Assembly: GCF_024498295.1 (NCBI RefSeq) | Contig: NZ_CP101827.1 | Span: 934,001 to 998,000, forward strand | DNA length: 64,000 bases | Origin: Thermocaproicibacter melissae | GTDB lineage: Bacteria > Bacillota > Clostridia > Oscillospirales > Acutalibacteraceae | Reading direction: 5' to 3' | The notes under the pieces: generated by a model | Seen by the model: only the letters and a program-made list of their open reading frames with translations | Databases searched by the model: none | Told to the model about the DNA's origin: nothing | Position numbers and translations under genes: made by a program | Shown here: piece after piece, positions 16,931-25,779 of the stretch | Position numbering within the stretch: the first letter of the stretch is position 1 | How the letters are laid out: each line of letters opens with the position of its first letter

Positions 16931-17168
16931 AAATCGAGAAGATATTATGGTTGCTACACATGAAATAATTACGTTTGATATCGCACTGCGAATATGGTAC
17001 ATTGATTTCGCAGATAAATTTTATGGCAACTTCACTTGTAATAGATAAATAGCGCGGACGGAATGGAATTTTTGACCTAAACGAGCACGGTGCGCATTGT
17101 AGAGGAGCCGCCCGAAAAGCAGCTTTTTTTTGATAAAGCACAGTCTGCGTGGAAAGGAGAGAATGTAT

Positions 17169-18104
17169 ATGACTTTACAGCAGATACATTATATAATAAC
17201 CATTTCAGAAGTCGGTTCCTTCAACAAAGCCGCGGAGGTTCTATACGTGGCACAGCCGTCGCTGACAAACGCAATCAAGGAGGTTGAAAAAGAAATCGGC
17301 ATCACGATTTTCAACCGCAGCGGCAAGGGAGTGACCTTAACCAACGACGGTGCGGAATTTCTTTTATATGCACGGCAGGTATACAGTCAATATAATATTT
17401 TGCTCGAGAAATTCGGCAAAAACGGAAATGTGAAAAAGAAATTCGGTGTTTCAACGCAGCATTATTCTTTTGCCGTCAAGGCTTTTGTGGAAATGGTAAA
17501 GTCGTTTGACACATCAAAATATGAATTCGCTATACGGGAAACGAAAACAGGAGACGTAATTAACGATGTCAGCACGCTCAAAAGCGAAATCGGAATCTTG
17601 TACCTCAGCGACTTCAACAGGAAAGCTATCCTGAAACTTCTTCGGTCCAACAACTTGGAGTTTCACAAGCTGATTGAATGCAACGCATACGTTTATCTCT
17701 GGAAAGGGCATCCACTGGCAAAAGAGAAGTCGATTCATTTTGCACAGCTTGCAGACTACCCATGCCTTTCCTTTGAACAGGGTGATAACAGTTCTTTTTA
17801 TCTTGCCGAAGAAATTTTGAGCACAAATGAATATCCGCGGATTATTAAAGCGTGCGACCGCGCCACCATGTTAAACCTTATGGTGGGTCTCAACGGATAT
17901 ACTCTCTGCTCCGGAATTATATGTGAAGAGCTCAACGGCACGGATTATGTAGCGGTTCCGTTTGAAGCAGACGATGTGAATCAGAATAGCATCATGGAGA
18001 TTGGTTATATTGTCAGAAAGAATACAATGCTCAGCAAAATGGGAAGCTTATATATCGAAGAAATCAAAAAATATTTGAACACTTATGCAAAAAATATGGA
18101 ATAA
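17169..18104 (+). CDS. LysR-family transcriptional regulator
   Basis: A 311-residue LysR protein. The N-terminal winged helix-turn-helix is clear (MTLQQIHYIITISEVGSFNKAAEVLYVAQPSLTNAIKEVEKEIG), followed by a two-lobed effector domain. The start at 17169 gives 9 bases after AAGGAG; the alternative ATG at 17163 is too close. Divergence from metNIQ suggests it controls methionine uptake, perhaps with a sulfur metabolite as coinducer, but this is inferred from position only. Confidence 0.88.
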   Translation: MTLQQIHYIITISEVGSFNKAAEVLYVAQPSLTNAIKEVEKEIGITIFNRSGKGVTLTNDGAEFLLYARQVYSQYNILLEKFGKNGNVKKKFGVSTQHYSFAVKAFVEMVKSFDTSKYEFAIRETKTGDVINDVSTLKSEIGILYLSDFNRKAILKLLRSNNLEFHKLIECNAYVYLWKGHPLAKEKSIHFAQLADYPCLSFEQGDNSSFYLAEEILSTNEYPRIIKACDRATMLNLMVGLNGYTLCSGIICEELNGTDYVAVPFEADDVNQNSIMEIGYIVRKNTMLSKMGSLYIEEIKKYLNTYAKNME

Positions 18105-18226
18105 CAAAAGGTCTCCTAGAAAGGATAGTATTGCGACCATAGCGGGTTGCACTTTATCAAGGATGTCCACTTTTTGATTCGCATGAAAGCAATTACCACT
18201 CTGCTTATTTCCGGAATATAACAAAG

Positions 18227-18269
18227 AAAAATGCAGCAGTTTGTTAATGGATAAAACTGCTGCATTTTT
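18227..18269. terminator. Bidirectional terminator between the LysR gene and the convergent gene
   Basis: AAAAATGCAGCAGTTT pairs with AAACTGCTGCATTTTT. The symmetric A and T tracts let it work for both strands. Confidence 0.8.
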
Positions 18270-18321
18270 GTTTCTCCTTTCTTGTTGGAAAGTTTTGTCG
18301 TCTCTCATTTTCACACATGTT

Positions 18322-18894
18322 TTACGGAACACCAGCAACCTTTACCTCACACGGCGCCGAGCAGAAACACGGCAGCATGCCCTTGAAGTCGCAGTCAAGC
18401 CTAATTGTAGGCCGCATCCACGGAAGATCAAATTGGCCGGAAGCAAAAGCAACTTCTTTTGATGTTGGCGGAGCTATCAGCAGTAAACCGCTGTTTGCTA
18501 ATTTTCCGTTCATCCAATCTTGGAAAATCTTCGTAATATCAATTGTTACGTGGCTTTGCATACGGGAAACTTGAAAGGAAACGCAGTGTTTTCGATCAAT
18601 CTCAGTCGGAGCCAACCGGTAGAAAATATTCAGCGGTTTTAATAGCGGATACAGAAAATAGCAATCTTTTTTGCTGTCATCCTCATTGGAAAATACCCGT
18701 TCCCGCGATGCACATGGATACTGGAAAAGGATTAATTCTGCTTTCGGAAATTTGCAAAGAGAGTTAAAACAAGGCAGAGTAAAATACAAATAAATCATTT
18801 TGCAATATCCCAAAACTAATCTTTCCCGTGCGACACAATCGAAACACATAGGGTAATTTATCGAATAACGCGTTTTAAGATCCATAATGCTCAC
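18322..18894 (-). CDS. DNRLRE-like domain protein
   Basis: About 190 residues. The C-terminal half (VTIDITKIFQDWMNGKLANSGLLLIAPPTSKEVAFAS) matches the DNRLRE pattern of a beta-sandwich domain found in surface and spore proteins. There is no signal peptide. The GTG at 18894 is chosen because GAGGTG lies 7 bases upstream; TTG at 18900 is too close and ATG at 18885 is far. CATACAATA lies upstream on the minus strand and resembles the -10 box of mother-cell sporulation sigma factors. A spore-surface role is possible. Confidence 0.5.
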   Translation of the reverse strand: MSIMDLKTRYSINYPMCFDCVARERLVLGYCKMIYLYFTLPCFNSLCKFPKAELILFQYPCASRERVFSNEDDSKKDCYFLYPLLKPLNIFYRLAPTEIDRKHCVSFQVSRMQSHVTIDITKIFQDWMNGKLANSGLLLIAPPTSKEVAFASGQFDLPWMRPTIRLDCDFKGMLPCFCSAPCEVKVAGVP

Positions 18895-19029
18895 ATGCAA
18901 TCACCTCTTTTTATTGTATGCGAATTTCTTTGTGGAGGAACCATTAAGGAAACTTTTTCCTGCATACAGAATAGATTGAACTAGACAGACTCTCGCCATT
19001 GAATTAATTACAAAGGAGAGATTTCATAT

Positions 19030-19317
19030 ATGGCTGTAAATGTTAATGTAACCCCTGTAGCATTATCGGAAAGTTTACCGGAAAACAGTGAAGTCAGTAT
19101 AACATTTACCTACTCAGGAGAGACAATAACACCGAGCGACACAACGATTTATTACAGTGCCACACTTTCTGATGGTACAAACACCGAAAATGTATTTTTC
19201 CCGTATACGATACCAGGCACAGATATTCCTGCATCAGTGACCTTTGATTATATGCCCACTGTTTCATTTTCAGGAACCATCACTGGCTCGGACGGTAAAG
19301 TTTACTATAAACCGTAA
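19030..19317 (+). CDS. Small beta-rich protein, 95 residues, unknown
   Basis: Not recognised. AAAGGAGAG precedes the ATG. The product is rich in Thr, Ser and Val with alternating beta patterns (VNVNVTPVALSESLPENSEVSITFTYSGE) and looks like a single immunoglobulin-like domain without signal peptide or membrane segment. It is divergent from the DNRLRE-like gene, 135 bases away, and a CATACAGA box lies in its upstream region. The pair may be a small structural set, perhaps spore-related. Confidence 0.55.
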   Translation: MAVNVNVTPVALSESLPENSEVSITFTYSGETITPSDTTIYYSATLSDGTNTENVFFPYTIPGTDIPASVTFDYMPTVSFSGTITGSDGKVYYKP

Positions 19318-19333
19318 TTTTCAGAAAATAGGC

Positions 19334-19365
19334 TATGCCCCCGTTATGCGGGGGCATAATTCTTT
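19334..19365 (+). terminator. Intrinsic terminator after the small beta-rich gene
   Basis: TATGCCCCC pairs with GGGGGCATA, followed by ATTCTTT. Confidence 0.7.
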
Positions 19366-19419
19366 AAAAAACAGCCACGGAAGAACTAAGTTTTAACTGA
19401 GTTCTTCCGTGGTTGTTTT
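19366..19419 (-). terminator. Terminator of the ferritin-like gene (may act both ways)
   Basis: A stem of about 20 bp: AAAACAGCCACGGAAGAACT with its complement around a 12-base loop, with T tracts on both sides. Confidence 0.75.
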
Positions 19420-19465
19420 AATTTCAGCTGTAATTTTCATTTTGGAGGTTTACTTCCCCATGCGC

Positions 19466-19897
19466 TCACAAGAAAGGTCTTAACTGTACGGACAGCTGCT
19501 CTTCCGAATGAATCAGCTTCTGCGCGATATCTTTCGCCTGCTGGTCTGCCGCTTTATATTGGTTTAAATAACGGCTCAGAGATTTTACGCCCATATTGCA
19601 ACCTTCCACAATTAAATCCGCCGCTGTATTATCCGTTGGATTCATCATCAGTTTGGCATTGGTTTTCATCCACGACATTCCCTTTGCGATGGGATTCGGT
19701 TCTTCCTCGGCGTCATGATACTCATTCAGCAAACGATGGATTTCATTTCCCAGCTGTTCATGCTCATGCTTACAATTCAATAACAACTGCTCCATGTCTT
19801 TATTTCTCACTTTGGGCAAAACCTCGTCGATAGAACCTACCGCCATCTTTGTGCCCGCGTTACATTCATTAAGCAGCTTTATGGTATCGTCATTCAT
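19466..19897 (-). CDS. Four-helix ferritin-like (DUF2383-type) protein
   Basis: A 143-residue, fully helical protein. The heptad-like pattern and acidic/His positions (IKLLNECNAGTKMAVGSIDEVLPKV..DMEQLLLNCKHEHEQLGNEIHRLLNEYHDAEE) suit a ferritin-like four-helix bundle similar to DUF2383 proteins. No signal peptide. It might bind metal or serve as a stress protein, but the ligands are not certain. It is monocistronic with its own terminator. Confidence 0.6.
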   Translation of the reverse strand: MNDDTIKLLNECNAGTKMAVGSIDEVLPKVRNKDMEQLLLNCKHEHEQLGNEIHRLLNEYHDAEEEPNPIAKGMSWMKTNAKLMMNPTDNTAADLIVEGCNMGVKSLSRYLNQYKAADQQAKDIAQKLIHSEEQLSVQLRPFL

Positions 19898-20024
19898 TTA
19901 TAATAATCAACTCCTTATCAACGTCAGCAATAGTATAACCATAAAGCAAAGCACTATGAAAAGAATGCGGAGATTTTGATTTTTAGGAAAAATTCAGCAA
20001 AAACAAATAAAAAACAAATATCAG

Positions 20025-20582
20025 TTATGATTTCGGGCGGGCAGACGTCTTTTGCGGCACGCCATAAACCTTGTGAATCGGATCCAAAAACAGCGGAATA
20101 TGCGGAGGGTAATAAGTGAACACAGCAAAACTCACAATCAGCACCATTGCAACAATTAATGCCACACACTGAGTGGCAGAACCGGCATCGGATTGGCTGA
20201 TAATTTGCCAGCTGTAAGCAAAAGCTGCCCAAACGCCAAAAAAGTACGCCAGAATATCCGCCCACAGAAAATGCCGCCCCGTAATTCCTGTATAGGTGTA
20301 GAAGATTATTAGAATTGTTATCATTCCGTAAACGGCTCCAATCACCTTGCCGGCAATGAAATTCGGGAACTGGTTCCCCACAGCGAAATATTCAACCGCG
20401 CTATAAAGCAACATCGGTACAAATAGCATTTTTAGATGTTCCCAAACACTTTCATTGACCGGGCTGAACAGCCCAACGATTTTATTTTGGTTTGTACACT
20501 TGTAAACAAAGTGCAGCAATGTACCAAACAGTATGACAAAACCGATACCTACCATTTCCCAACAATCAAAACTGTTTCCCAT
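20025..20582 (-). CDS. DUF6512-like integral membrane protein
   Basis: A 185-residue protein with five or six membrane segments. The segment FSPVNESVWEHLKMLFVPML is a distinctive feature of this family. The start at 20582 has AGGAGGT upstream. Function unknown. It is divergent from the pilus operon across a 370-base gap. Confidence 0.65.
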   Translation of the reverse strand: MGNSFDCWEMVGIGFVILFGTLLHFVYKCTNQNKIVGLFSPVNESVWEHLKMLFVPMLLYSAVEYFAVGNQFPNFIAGKVIGAVYGMITILIIFYTYTGITGRHFLWADILAYFFGVWAAFAYSWQIISQSDAGSATQCVALIVAMVLIVSFAVFTYYPPHIPLFLDPIHKVYGVPQKTSARPKS

Positions 20583-20952
20583 TGAAAGCACCTCCTCCGC
20601 TGAATTGTATGCACAGGAGCGTTATTTCAAAAACCACTTCACAGAACGAAAATGCTCGTCCGCCGACGCTTACACCCAAAAGAATTGATGGAAGGAGTAA
20701 TTTCGTCCAAACTTTTGGCGCATTTGTTTTCAAAATTGTGAATAAGAATCAAAATGATTGTGCCGACAAGATTTGCTGAAATTTTTACCTCGAAATCGGT
20801 AAACTGGGACATGTTTGGAATAAATTGGAAGTAATGTGCTGTAAGGATTTGTCGAATTTGCAAATGTCATGCCGACGAAAAACTTTGGTTCAAGCCGCGA
20901 AAATCAGCTGACAGGCCGGCAGAAGGACAACAAAAAGATGGGTGAGAGAAAA
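20583..20952. other. Intergenic region upstream of the pilus operon
   Basis: No gene seen. No good sigma-A promoter was found. TAAG (20743-20746), a 15-base spacer and GCCGACAA (20762-20769) resemble a sigma-28 (SigD) promoter. A second GCCGACGA occurs near 20872. I looked for a c-di-GMP riboswitch and did not find one. Confidence 0.3.
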
Positions 20953-21570
20953 ATGAGTGATCTTCAGACGTTTGTAAAAAATCTGAATCTCAAAAAAGCT
21001 GCTTTCGGTGGATTTGAAACAGAAGCTGTATATGCTGCTATGAGAGAATTAACCGCTATTTACCTCGATGAAATCACGCAGCTTCGTGAAGAAAAAGCGC
21101 AGCTTGAAAACGATTATGAAGCTGCTACCAAACAACTTAGCAAGGCCAACAGTGAGATACATAAGCTGCAATACCAACTGGAAGAGGCACAGAAAAGCCA
21201 GTCTCAATGCGCACAGAAATTCAAAGCCTTTTCCCTTGCCATTGACGCTTTGAATGCGGAGAAAGAAGGAATTCTCAATAAAGCAAAGCAAGAGGCCGAC
21301 GGAATCATCGCCAAAGCAACGGAAAAATGCAGATTGGCAAATGAAGAATATCTTGCCCAGAAACGTCAAATGGAACGAATTTCCACAAATATTTCAAACA
21401 TCAAACAGAAGTTCGGCACGACTTTAGACAATGCACATTCCCTCTTATCCAATTTGCTTTCGGTGGTAGAAGAGGTGCAGAACAGCGAAATTGAACAGCA
21501 ATGCGACGAAGCAAATGAACAAATTAAAAAAGCGGCGGGAAGTATCAAGCAAAATGAATGCTGTGAATAA
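20953..21570 (+). CDS. DivIVA-like coiled-coil protein at the head of the pilus operon
   Basis: A 205-residue cytoplasmic protein. The N-terminus (KKAAFGGFETEAVYAAMRELTAIYLDEI) resembles the short DivIVA membrane-curvature domain. It is followed by long coiled coils (residues about 40-110 and 120-170) and a charged tail. No membrane segment. The start at 20953 is preferred; an in-frame ATG at 20938 is possible. Its last 17 bases overlap the signal peptidase gene, so the two are translated together. It may position secretion or pilus assembly in the cell, which is inference. Confidence 0.6.
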   Translation: MSDLQTFVKNLNLKKAAFGGFETEAVYAAMRELTAIYLDEITQLREEKAQLENDYEAATKQLSKANSEIHKLQYQLEEAQKSQSQCAQKFKAFSLAIDALNAEKEGILNKAKQEADGIIAKATEKCRLANEEYLAQKRQMERISTNISNIKQKFGTTLDNAHSLLSNLLSVVEEVQNSEIEQQCDEANEQIKKAAGSIKQNECCE

Positions 21571-22132
21571 CACAACCGCATTGGAAGAAGACAAACTCCT
21601 GCAATTTTTTGATTGGCACATTGCGGAAGAACGCCAGAAGAAAATGAGGCACTGTTTGTATCGCGACCTGGCGATAACGGCAGCTGTCATTTTCTTATTA
21701 TTCAAGATAATTGCCGGCATTGCAATTGTGCGCGGAGACTCTATGGAACCGACACTGACGGACGGAAGTCTTGTGCTGTTTTATCGGCTCGGCCATACAT
21801 ACAAAAGAAACGACATCGTAATATTCCGGTCCGGCAACGGAAATTTGCTCATCAAGCGCGTTGTGGGCATAACCGGAGACAAAATTGAAATTGACGACAA
21901 AACGGGGACGCTTTTGGTGAATGGGACCAGCCCCAAAGAACTTGCCAAAGGCAAAACATATACGAGAGACAGCGGCATCAAATATCCGTTTACCGTGCCT
22001 GAAAACTGCGTTTTTGTTTTAGGCGACAACCGCGAGGCTGCACTGGATTCACGCAGCCTCGGCGCGATAGAAACCAACAACCTGCTCGGAAAAGTGTTTT
22101 TTGAAGTTCGGATTTTGGGCGGGAGCACATAA
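21554..22132 (+). CDS. Signal peptidase I of the pilus cluster
   Basis: A type I signal peptidase (S26) of 192 residues with one N-terminal membrane anchor (about 38-58). The catalytic serine is in GDSMEPTL (Ser63), the general-base lysine in LIKRVVG (Lys101), and the GDNREAALDSRSLG box is present. It cleaves signal peptides outside the membrane. Pilus loci often carry a dedicated peptidase needed for pilin processing or assembly. It starts inside the upstream coiled-coil gene and ends 28 bases before the adhesin. Confidence 0.88.
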   Translation: MNAVNNTTALEEDKLLQFFDWHIAEERQKKMRHCLYRDLAITAAVIFLLFKIIAGIAIVRGDSMEPTLTDGSLVLFYRLGHTYKRNDIVIFRSGNGNLLIKRVVGITGDKIEIDDKTGTLLVNGTSPKELAKGKTYTRDSGIKYPFTVPENCVFVLGDNREAALDSRSLGAIETNNLLGKVFFEVRILGGST

Positions 22133-22160
22133 GCGCTGCAAAGGAAGGAGAAATGGCAGA

Positions 22161-23999
22161 GTGAATTCACTGAAACGGGTTATCGCCTCCACGCTGGTGA
22201 CAGCAATCTCGCTGATGTTCTTCATCGTTTTTCCTCATGCTGAAACGGTGGACACGAACTCAAGCGGCAGCAGTGCTGAACAGGAAACTTCTCAGATTTT
22301 GCCTCCTTCCAGCGAACACACGAATTCATCTGCCGTGCAGGAGACTTTGAGCGCTCAAAGTTCCTGTCCTACGTCGTCTGCCATTTTAAGCGCTACTTCC
22401 GAGGAATCTATAAAAAGCAAAACTTCTTCCAGTGTGCAGACAGCAGCAAACAATCAGGCGAATTCTTCACAACTGTCATCCAGCTTAACATCCTCTGCAA
22501 AAGAGGCTCTCAAAAGCAGCAGTACGGCCAGCTCGATACGAGCAATTCGGCGTGCAGCGCTATCGGATACCGCAATTTCTCCGCAGACAATTACCGACGG
22601 TTTAGGCGTCGCTGCCAGCTTTAGTGTCTTTGCCCGTAAATTCACTCTGAACTGTGACATGGAAGGAAATTTAGCTGTTGAGACATTTGCCGCCACAGCC
22701 GGAAATATCGGCAATTCGATGAATATTTACACGCCAACGCAGGGCAACCCCCTCACGTTCGATTTGAAAATTTCCATCAGCGGCATTGCAAAGAAAAATT
22801 ATCAGGTCGGCATTTACACGGACGCCGCCGCGAAAAATTTATTCCAAAAAGTCTCCCTTACAGCAGATTCGGAAGGTAAAGCGACGAAAACAATCTCCGG
22901 ACTGGATTCCAAAACCGTGTACTATGTTTATCTTCTGGACAACAGCGGAAACCCGATTTTTGGAAGCGGTTCTTCGCAGCAAGGAATCACTGGCGGAGGA
23001 AGCGTGATTTACAGCAGCAACGACAATTATATTCAGACGCTGACCGACCCTGATAACGGCCCGAAACTCCCGATTGGTTGGGAAATCTGCCGAAGAATCC
23101 AGTCGGGCTCTACGATAATCCCGCAAAGCATTACGTTTGGCGGCAGATATCTTCTGTACAACAAACATGCGGCAAATATTGTTTACCAAACGAGCGGAGA
23201 CGGAACCTATACTCTCTACGACCCAAGCAAAAAGCAAAACGTAATTGACACAATCGGCGGCGGAACGGAGAACGCCGTTTTTATCAAAAATGAATTCCCG
23301 TTCGATTTTGACGATGTCTTTGCAAGTTTATCCTCCCTCTCCACAACGCTCGCAGGAGCACAGGACAGCGGAACCATGCGTGTTATCAATGTCGCGCCGT
23401 CCGGCAATGGCAGCAACGCGCTACGGGATGCGCTGCTGAAAGCCCTGCGTGTTCATGACGAAAATTACCTAGCAAATACCGGCATTAGCTTAAATAACGG
23501 CCAATATCTGGTGGTGAACGTCAACTGCGGAAGGAATACATCCGTTACCATTCCATATTGCCGCATTGGGAACGTCACCATCGACACGGACGGCGGCTGG
23601 AATGAGATCGCCAGCCGAATCATCTGGAATTTTTACGGTGAGGGCAGCTCTCTTACCGTAAATGCACCGTTTGGTGCGCTTGGAACCATATTGGCGCCAT
23701 CGGCAACGGTAAAATACGGTTCTACGATGGTCGGCGCAATTTACGCGGATACCGTCTACAACAACACCGGCGAGATTCACAAAATGATATTCCGCCCGAC
23801 GCAGAAAGTCACCCGGAGCGTCAGTTTTACCGACCAGTGCACCCCGGCCGTGACTCTTCCTGAAACAGGCGGCCCCGGAGCCGGCATATTTTATCTGACA
23901 GGCGGAGGGATTGTTTTCGTCGCAGCAGAAATCATCGTTTTTCTGCTAAACGGGAAACTAAGTCCAAAAACGAAAATGAGGGCTTCCTCGCCCAAATGA
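22161..23999 (+). CDS. LPXTG adhesin with choice-of-anchor A domain (pilus tip candidate)
   Basis: About 612 residues. It has a signal peptide (LKRVIASTLVTAISLMFFIVFPHAE), a Ser/Thr-rich low-complexity region (about 30-135), and a large choice-of-anchor A-type domain with the IIWNFYGEGSSLTVNAPFGALGTILAPSATV signature. The end carries LPETGG, a hydrophobic helix and a basic tail for sortase anchoring. The start is GTG at 22161 with GGAG 10 bases upstream; the longer frame overlaps the peptidase gene. As the largest LPXTG protein and first in the set, it is the best candidate for the tip adhesin. Confidence 0.82.
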   Translation: MNSLKRVIASTLVTAISLMFFIVFPHAETVDTNSSGSSAEQETSQILPPSSEHTNSSAVQETLSAQSSCPTSSAILSATSEESIKSKTSSSVQTAANNQANSSQLSSSLTSSAKEALKSSSTASSIRAIRRAALSDTAISPQTITDGLGVAASFSVFARKFTLNCDMEGNLAVETFAATAGNIGNSMNIYTPTQGNPLTFDLKISISGIAKKNYQVGIYTDAAAKNLFQKVSLTADSEGKATKTISGLDSKTVYYVYLLDNSGNPIFGSGSSQQGITGGGSVIYSSNDNYIQTLTDPDNGPKLPIGWEICRRIQSGSTIIPQSITFGGRYLLYNKHAANIVYQTSGDGTYTLYDPSKKQNVIDTIGGGTENAVFIKNEFPFDFDDVFASLSSLSTTLAGAQDSGTMRVINVAPSGNGSNALRDALLKALRVHDENYLANTGISLNNGQYLVVNVNCGRNTSVTIPYCRIGNVTIDTDGGWNEIASRIIWNFYGEGSSLTVNAPFGALGTILAPSATVKYGSTMVGAIYADTVYNNTGEIHKMIFRPTQKVTRSVSFTDQCTPAVTLPETGGPGAGIFYLTGGGIVFVAAEIIVFLLNGKLSPKTKMRASSPK

Positions 24000-24037
24000 G
24001 TAGTTTAAATAAAAACTGGAAAAGAAAGGTGAGGCTT

Positions 24038-25708
24038 ATGAAAATTATCAAACGATCGGGGGCAATTCTGCTTTCGTTGCTGTTCGTTTTCTGGATCGTC
24101 CCCGTAAACGCACAGGACGCAAAGAATTACATCCCCTCGACTGATCAGCCGAGTGTGAGCGACAGTTCCATTAAGCAAGGCACACTGACCATTACGAAAA
24201 AAGGTTCCACCTCAACATTTGTACTCTACAAACTTTTCAGCATGTCATGTGCGAATGGGTCAGACACCTATACGTATTCTTCGGACGACACCAATTTTAA
24301 GGGATACTTTTCGCAACCTTCTGCTCCAAAAGTAAGTGATATTAAAAATTACACCGCAGCCCAAATGACCTCCTTCACAAAGGACTTACATAATTACATC
24401 GCCGGCGCCGATAAGGTCATCGGCACTGCGGACGATGTGGTTCAACCGGATAGCACACTAAAATTGAGCGCCTCGGGTACTGTTACCGAAGATACCCTCT
24501 GCTCCGGAACGGCCACACTTGACCTTGGCTATTATCTCGTGATTGAAACGAGTACCACCGGTGCAAGAATCGCTTCGGACGACTTTGTCGTTTCCGTACC
24601 GTCGGTCGTAATCGACAGCAGCGGCAATAAGGCGTGGAACTATCATGTAACTGCCGCGTGCAAAGACAGCACGGTTACGTTCAACAAAAAAATCGTCGAG
24701 GGAGAAAAACGCGTTAGCAGCACAACAAAGAATATCGGCGATATCGTTGATTATGAAATCCTTGCCGACGTACCGAAATACGACGCTTCTGTTCCCGATG
24801 ATACTGTCAAGTACGAACTCAGCGATACTATGTGCGACGGGCTCACGTTTGACAGAGACAGCCTTGTCATTCTGGGTATCAATGACGACGATAGTACAAC
24901 AACACTGACATCGGGCTATACCGTGGAATCCCCGACAGCTTCCACAACTTTTACGATTAACTTTACATATGCGCAAATTAAAAACTATAAAGCCATCAAG
25001 GTTCTTTACAGTGCGAGGTTGAATGAGAAAGCCGCCATCGGTCAACAAGGAAACGACAATACAGGTGAACTCATCTACACAAACAACCCCAACAAATCGG
25101 AGCATCATGAAACTCGCAAAACATACGTTTACACCTTCGGAATTAATCTTTTGAAGGTGGATTCCGAATCCCAGAACACACGCCTTGACGGTGCAACCTT
25201 TGAACTATTAGGCGCAGATGGCACTACGCCGCTTGCCGTTTATACCTACGATTCCTCCGACCCAACCAAGAGTGTTATTCCACTTGATTCTGCAAACCCG
25301 TCCGTCACGACCCAGAAAGGCGGCTCTGCGTACTTCTTGGGTGTTAAAGACGGAACCTATTATATTCATGAAATCAGTGCGCCAAGCGGATACCAGCTCC
25401 TTTCCGGAGATATTGCAGTAACCATTAAAGCCTTAACTGGAGCGGACGGTCAGCCGAACGGCGACTTCACCTGCACTTACACCCTCCCCGACGGAACAAG
25501 CAAGACGGCGAACTACACCCAGACCTCAAGCGGTCCGATTCTGAAAATCCTTGCGACTTTCATGGTGCCGAACACGAAGGGCTTTACTCTCCCCGGCACC
25601 GGCGGAATGGGTACGAAGATTTTCACCCTGAGCGGTATTGGAATCGTTGTACTCGGCGGTGTTATGGGTCTGCTGTACTTCAGAAAAAAAGAGAAAATCG
25701 GAATGTGA
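24038..25708 (+). CDS. Major pilin, SpaH/EbpB-type, LPXTG-anchored
   Basis: A 556-residue backbone pilin. Signal peptide (1-25), N-terminal domain, a pilin-like motif at W200...K209 (WNYHVTAACKD, where the usual YPKN is altered but the lysine is kept), a middle Ig-like domain, a C-terminal domain with an E-box (YYIHEISAPSGY) that would form an isopeptide bond, then LPGTGG, membrane helix and RKKEK tail. Sortases link LPGT threonine to the motif lysine of the next subunit. AGGTGAG precedes the ATG. It overlaps the longer adhesin frame only in a non-coding prefix. Confidence 0.88.
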   Translation: MKIIKRSGAILLSLLFVFWIVPVNAQDAKNYIPSTDQPSVSDSSIKQGTLTITKKGSTSTFVLYKLFSMSCANGSDTYTYSSDDTNFKGYFSQPSAPKVSDIKNYTAAQMTSFTKDLHNYIAGADKVIGTADDVVQPDSTLKLSASGTVTEDTLCSGTATLDLGYYLVIETSTTGARIASDDFVVSVPSVVIDSSGNKAWNYHVTAACKDSTVTFNKKIVEGEKRVSSTTKNIGDIVDYEILADVPKYDASVPDDTVKYELSDTMCDGLTFDRDSLVILGINDDDSTTTLTSGYTVESPTASTTFTINFTYAQIKNYKAIKVLYSARLNEKAAIGQQGNDNTGELIYTNNPNKSEHHETRKTYVYTFGINLLKVDSESQNTRLDGATFELLGADGTTPLAVYTYDSSDPTKSVIPLDSANPSVTTQKGGSAYFLGVKDGTYYIHEISAPSGYQLLSGDIAVTIKALTGADGQPNGDFTCTYTLPDGTSKTANYTQTSSGPILKILATFMVPNTKGFTLPGTGGMGTKIFTLSGIGIVVLGGVMGLLYFRKKEKIGM

Positions 25709-25720
25709 ATAAAAAATTTG

Positions 25721-25748
25721 CCGCAGGGGAATAAACACTCCCCTGCGG
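25721..25748 (+). terminator. Attenuator-like hairpin between pilin and sortase genes
   Basis: CCGCAGGGGA pairs with TCCCCTGCGG (10 bp); the following T content is low (TATTCTC). It would lower sortase expression relative to pilin or protect the pilin mRNA 3' end. Confidence 0.6.
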
Positions 25749-25779
25749 TATTCTCGAGCAATTTTGGAGGCACAGGACG

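Larger units (their letters stand above)
16613..17168. other. Divergent intergenic region between metN and the LysR gene
   Basis: This 556-base gap holds no convincing gene. AATAGCAA (16721-16728) and TTGCTATT (16760-16767) form an inverted repeat, longer if mismatches are allowed. A large hairpin lies at 16871-16930, and CTGCGAA/TTCGCAG form a dyad at 16986-17013. These are candidate regulator sites. I looked for a SAM riboswitch or T-box before metN and saw none. Confidence 0.5.

Noticed and set aside
20583-20952. c-di-GMP riboswitch before the pilus operon
   Set aside because: The conserved aptamer core could not be found; only loose similarity in short stretches.
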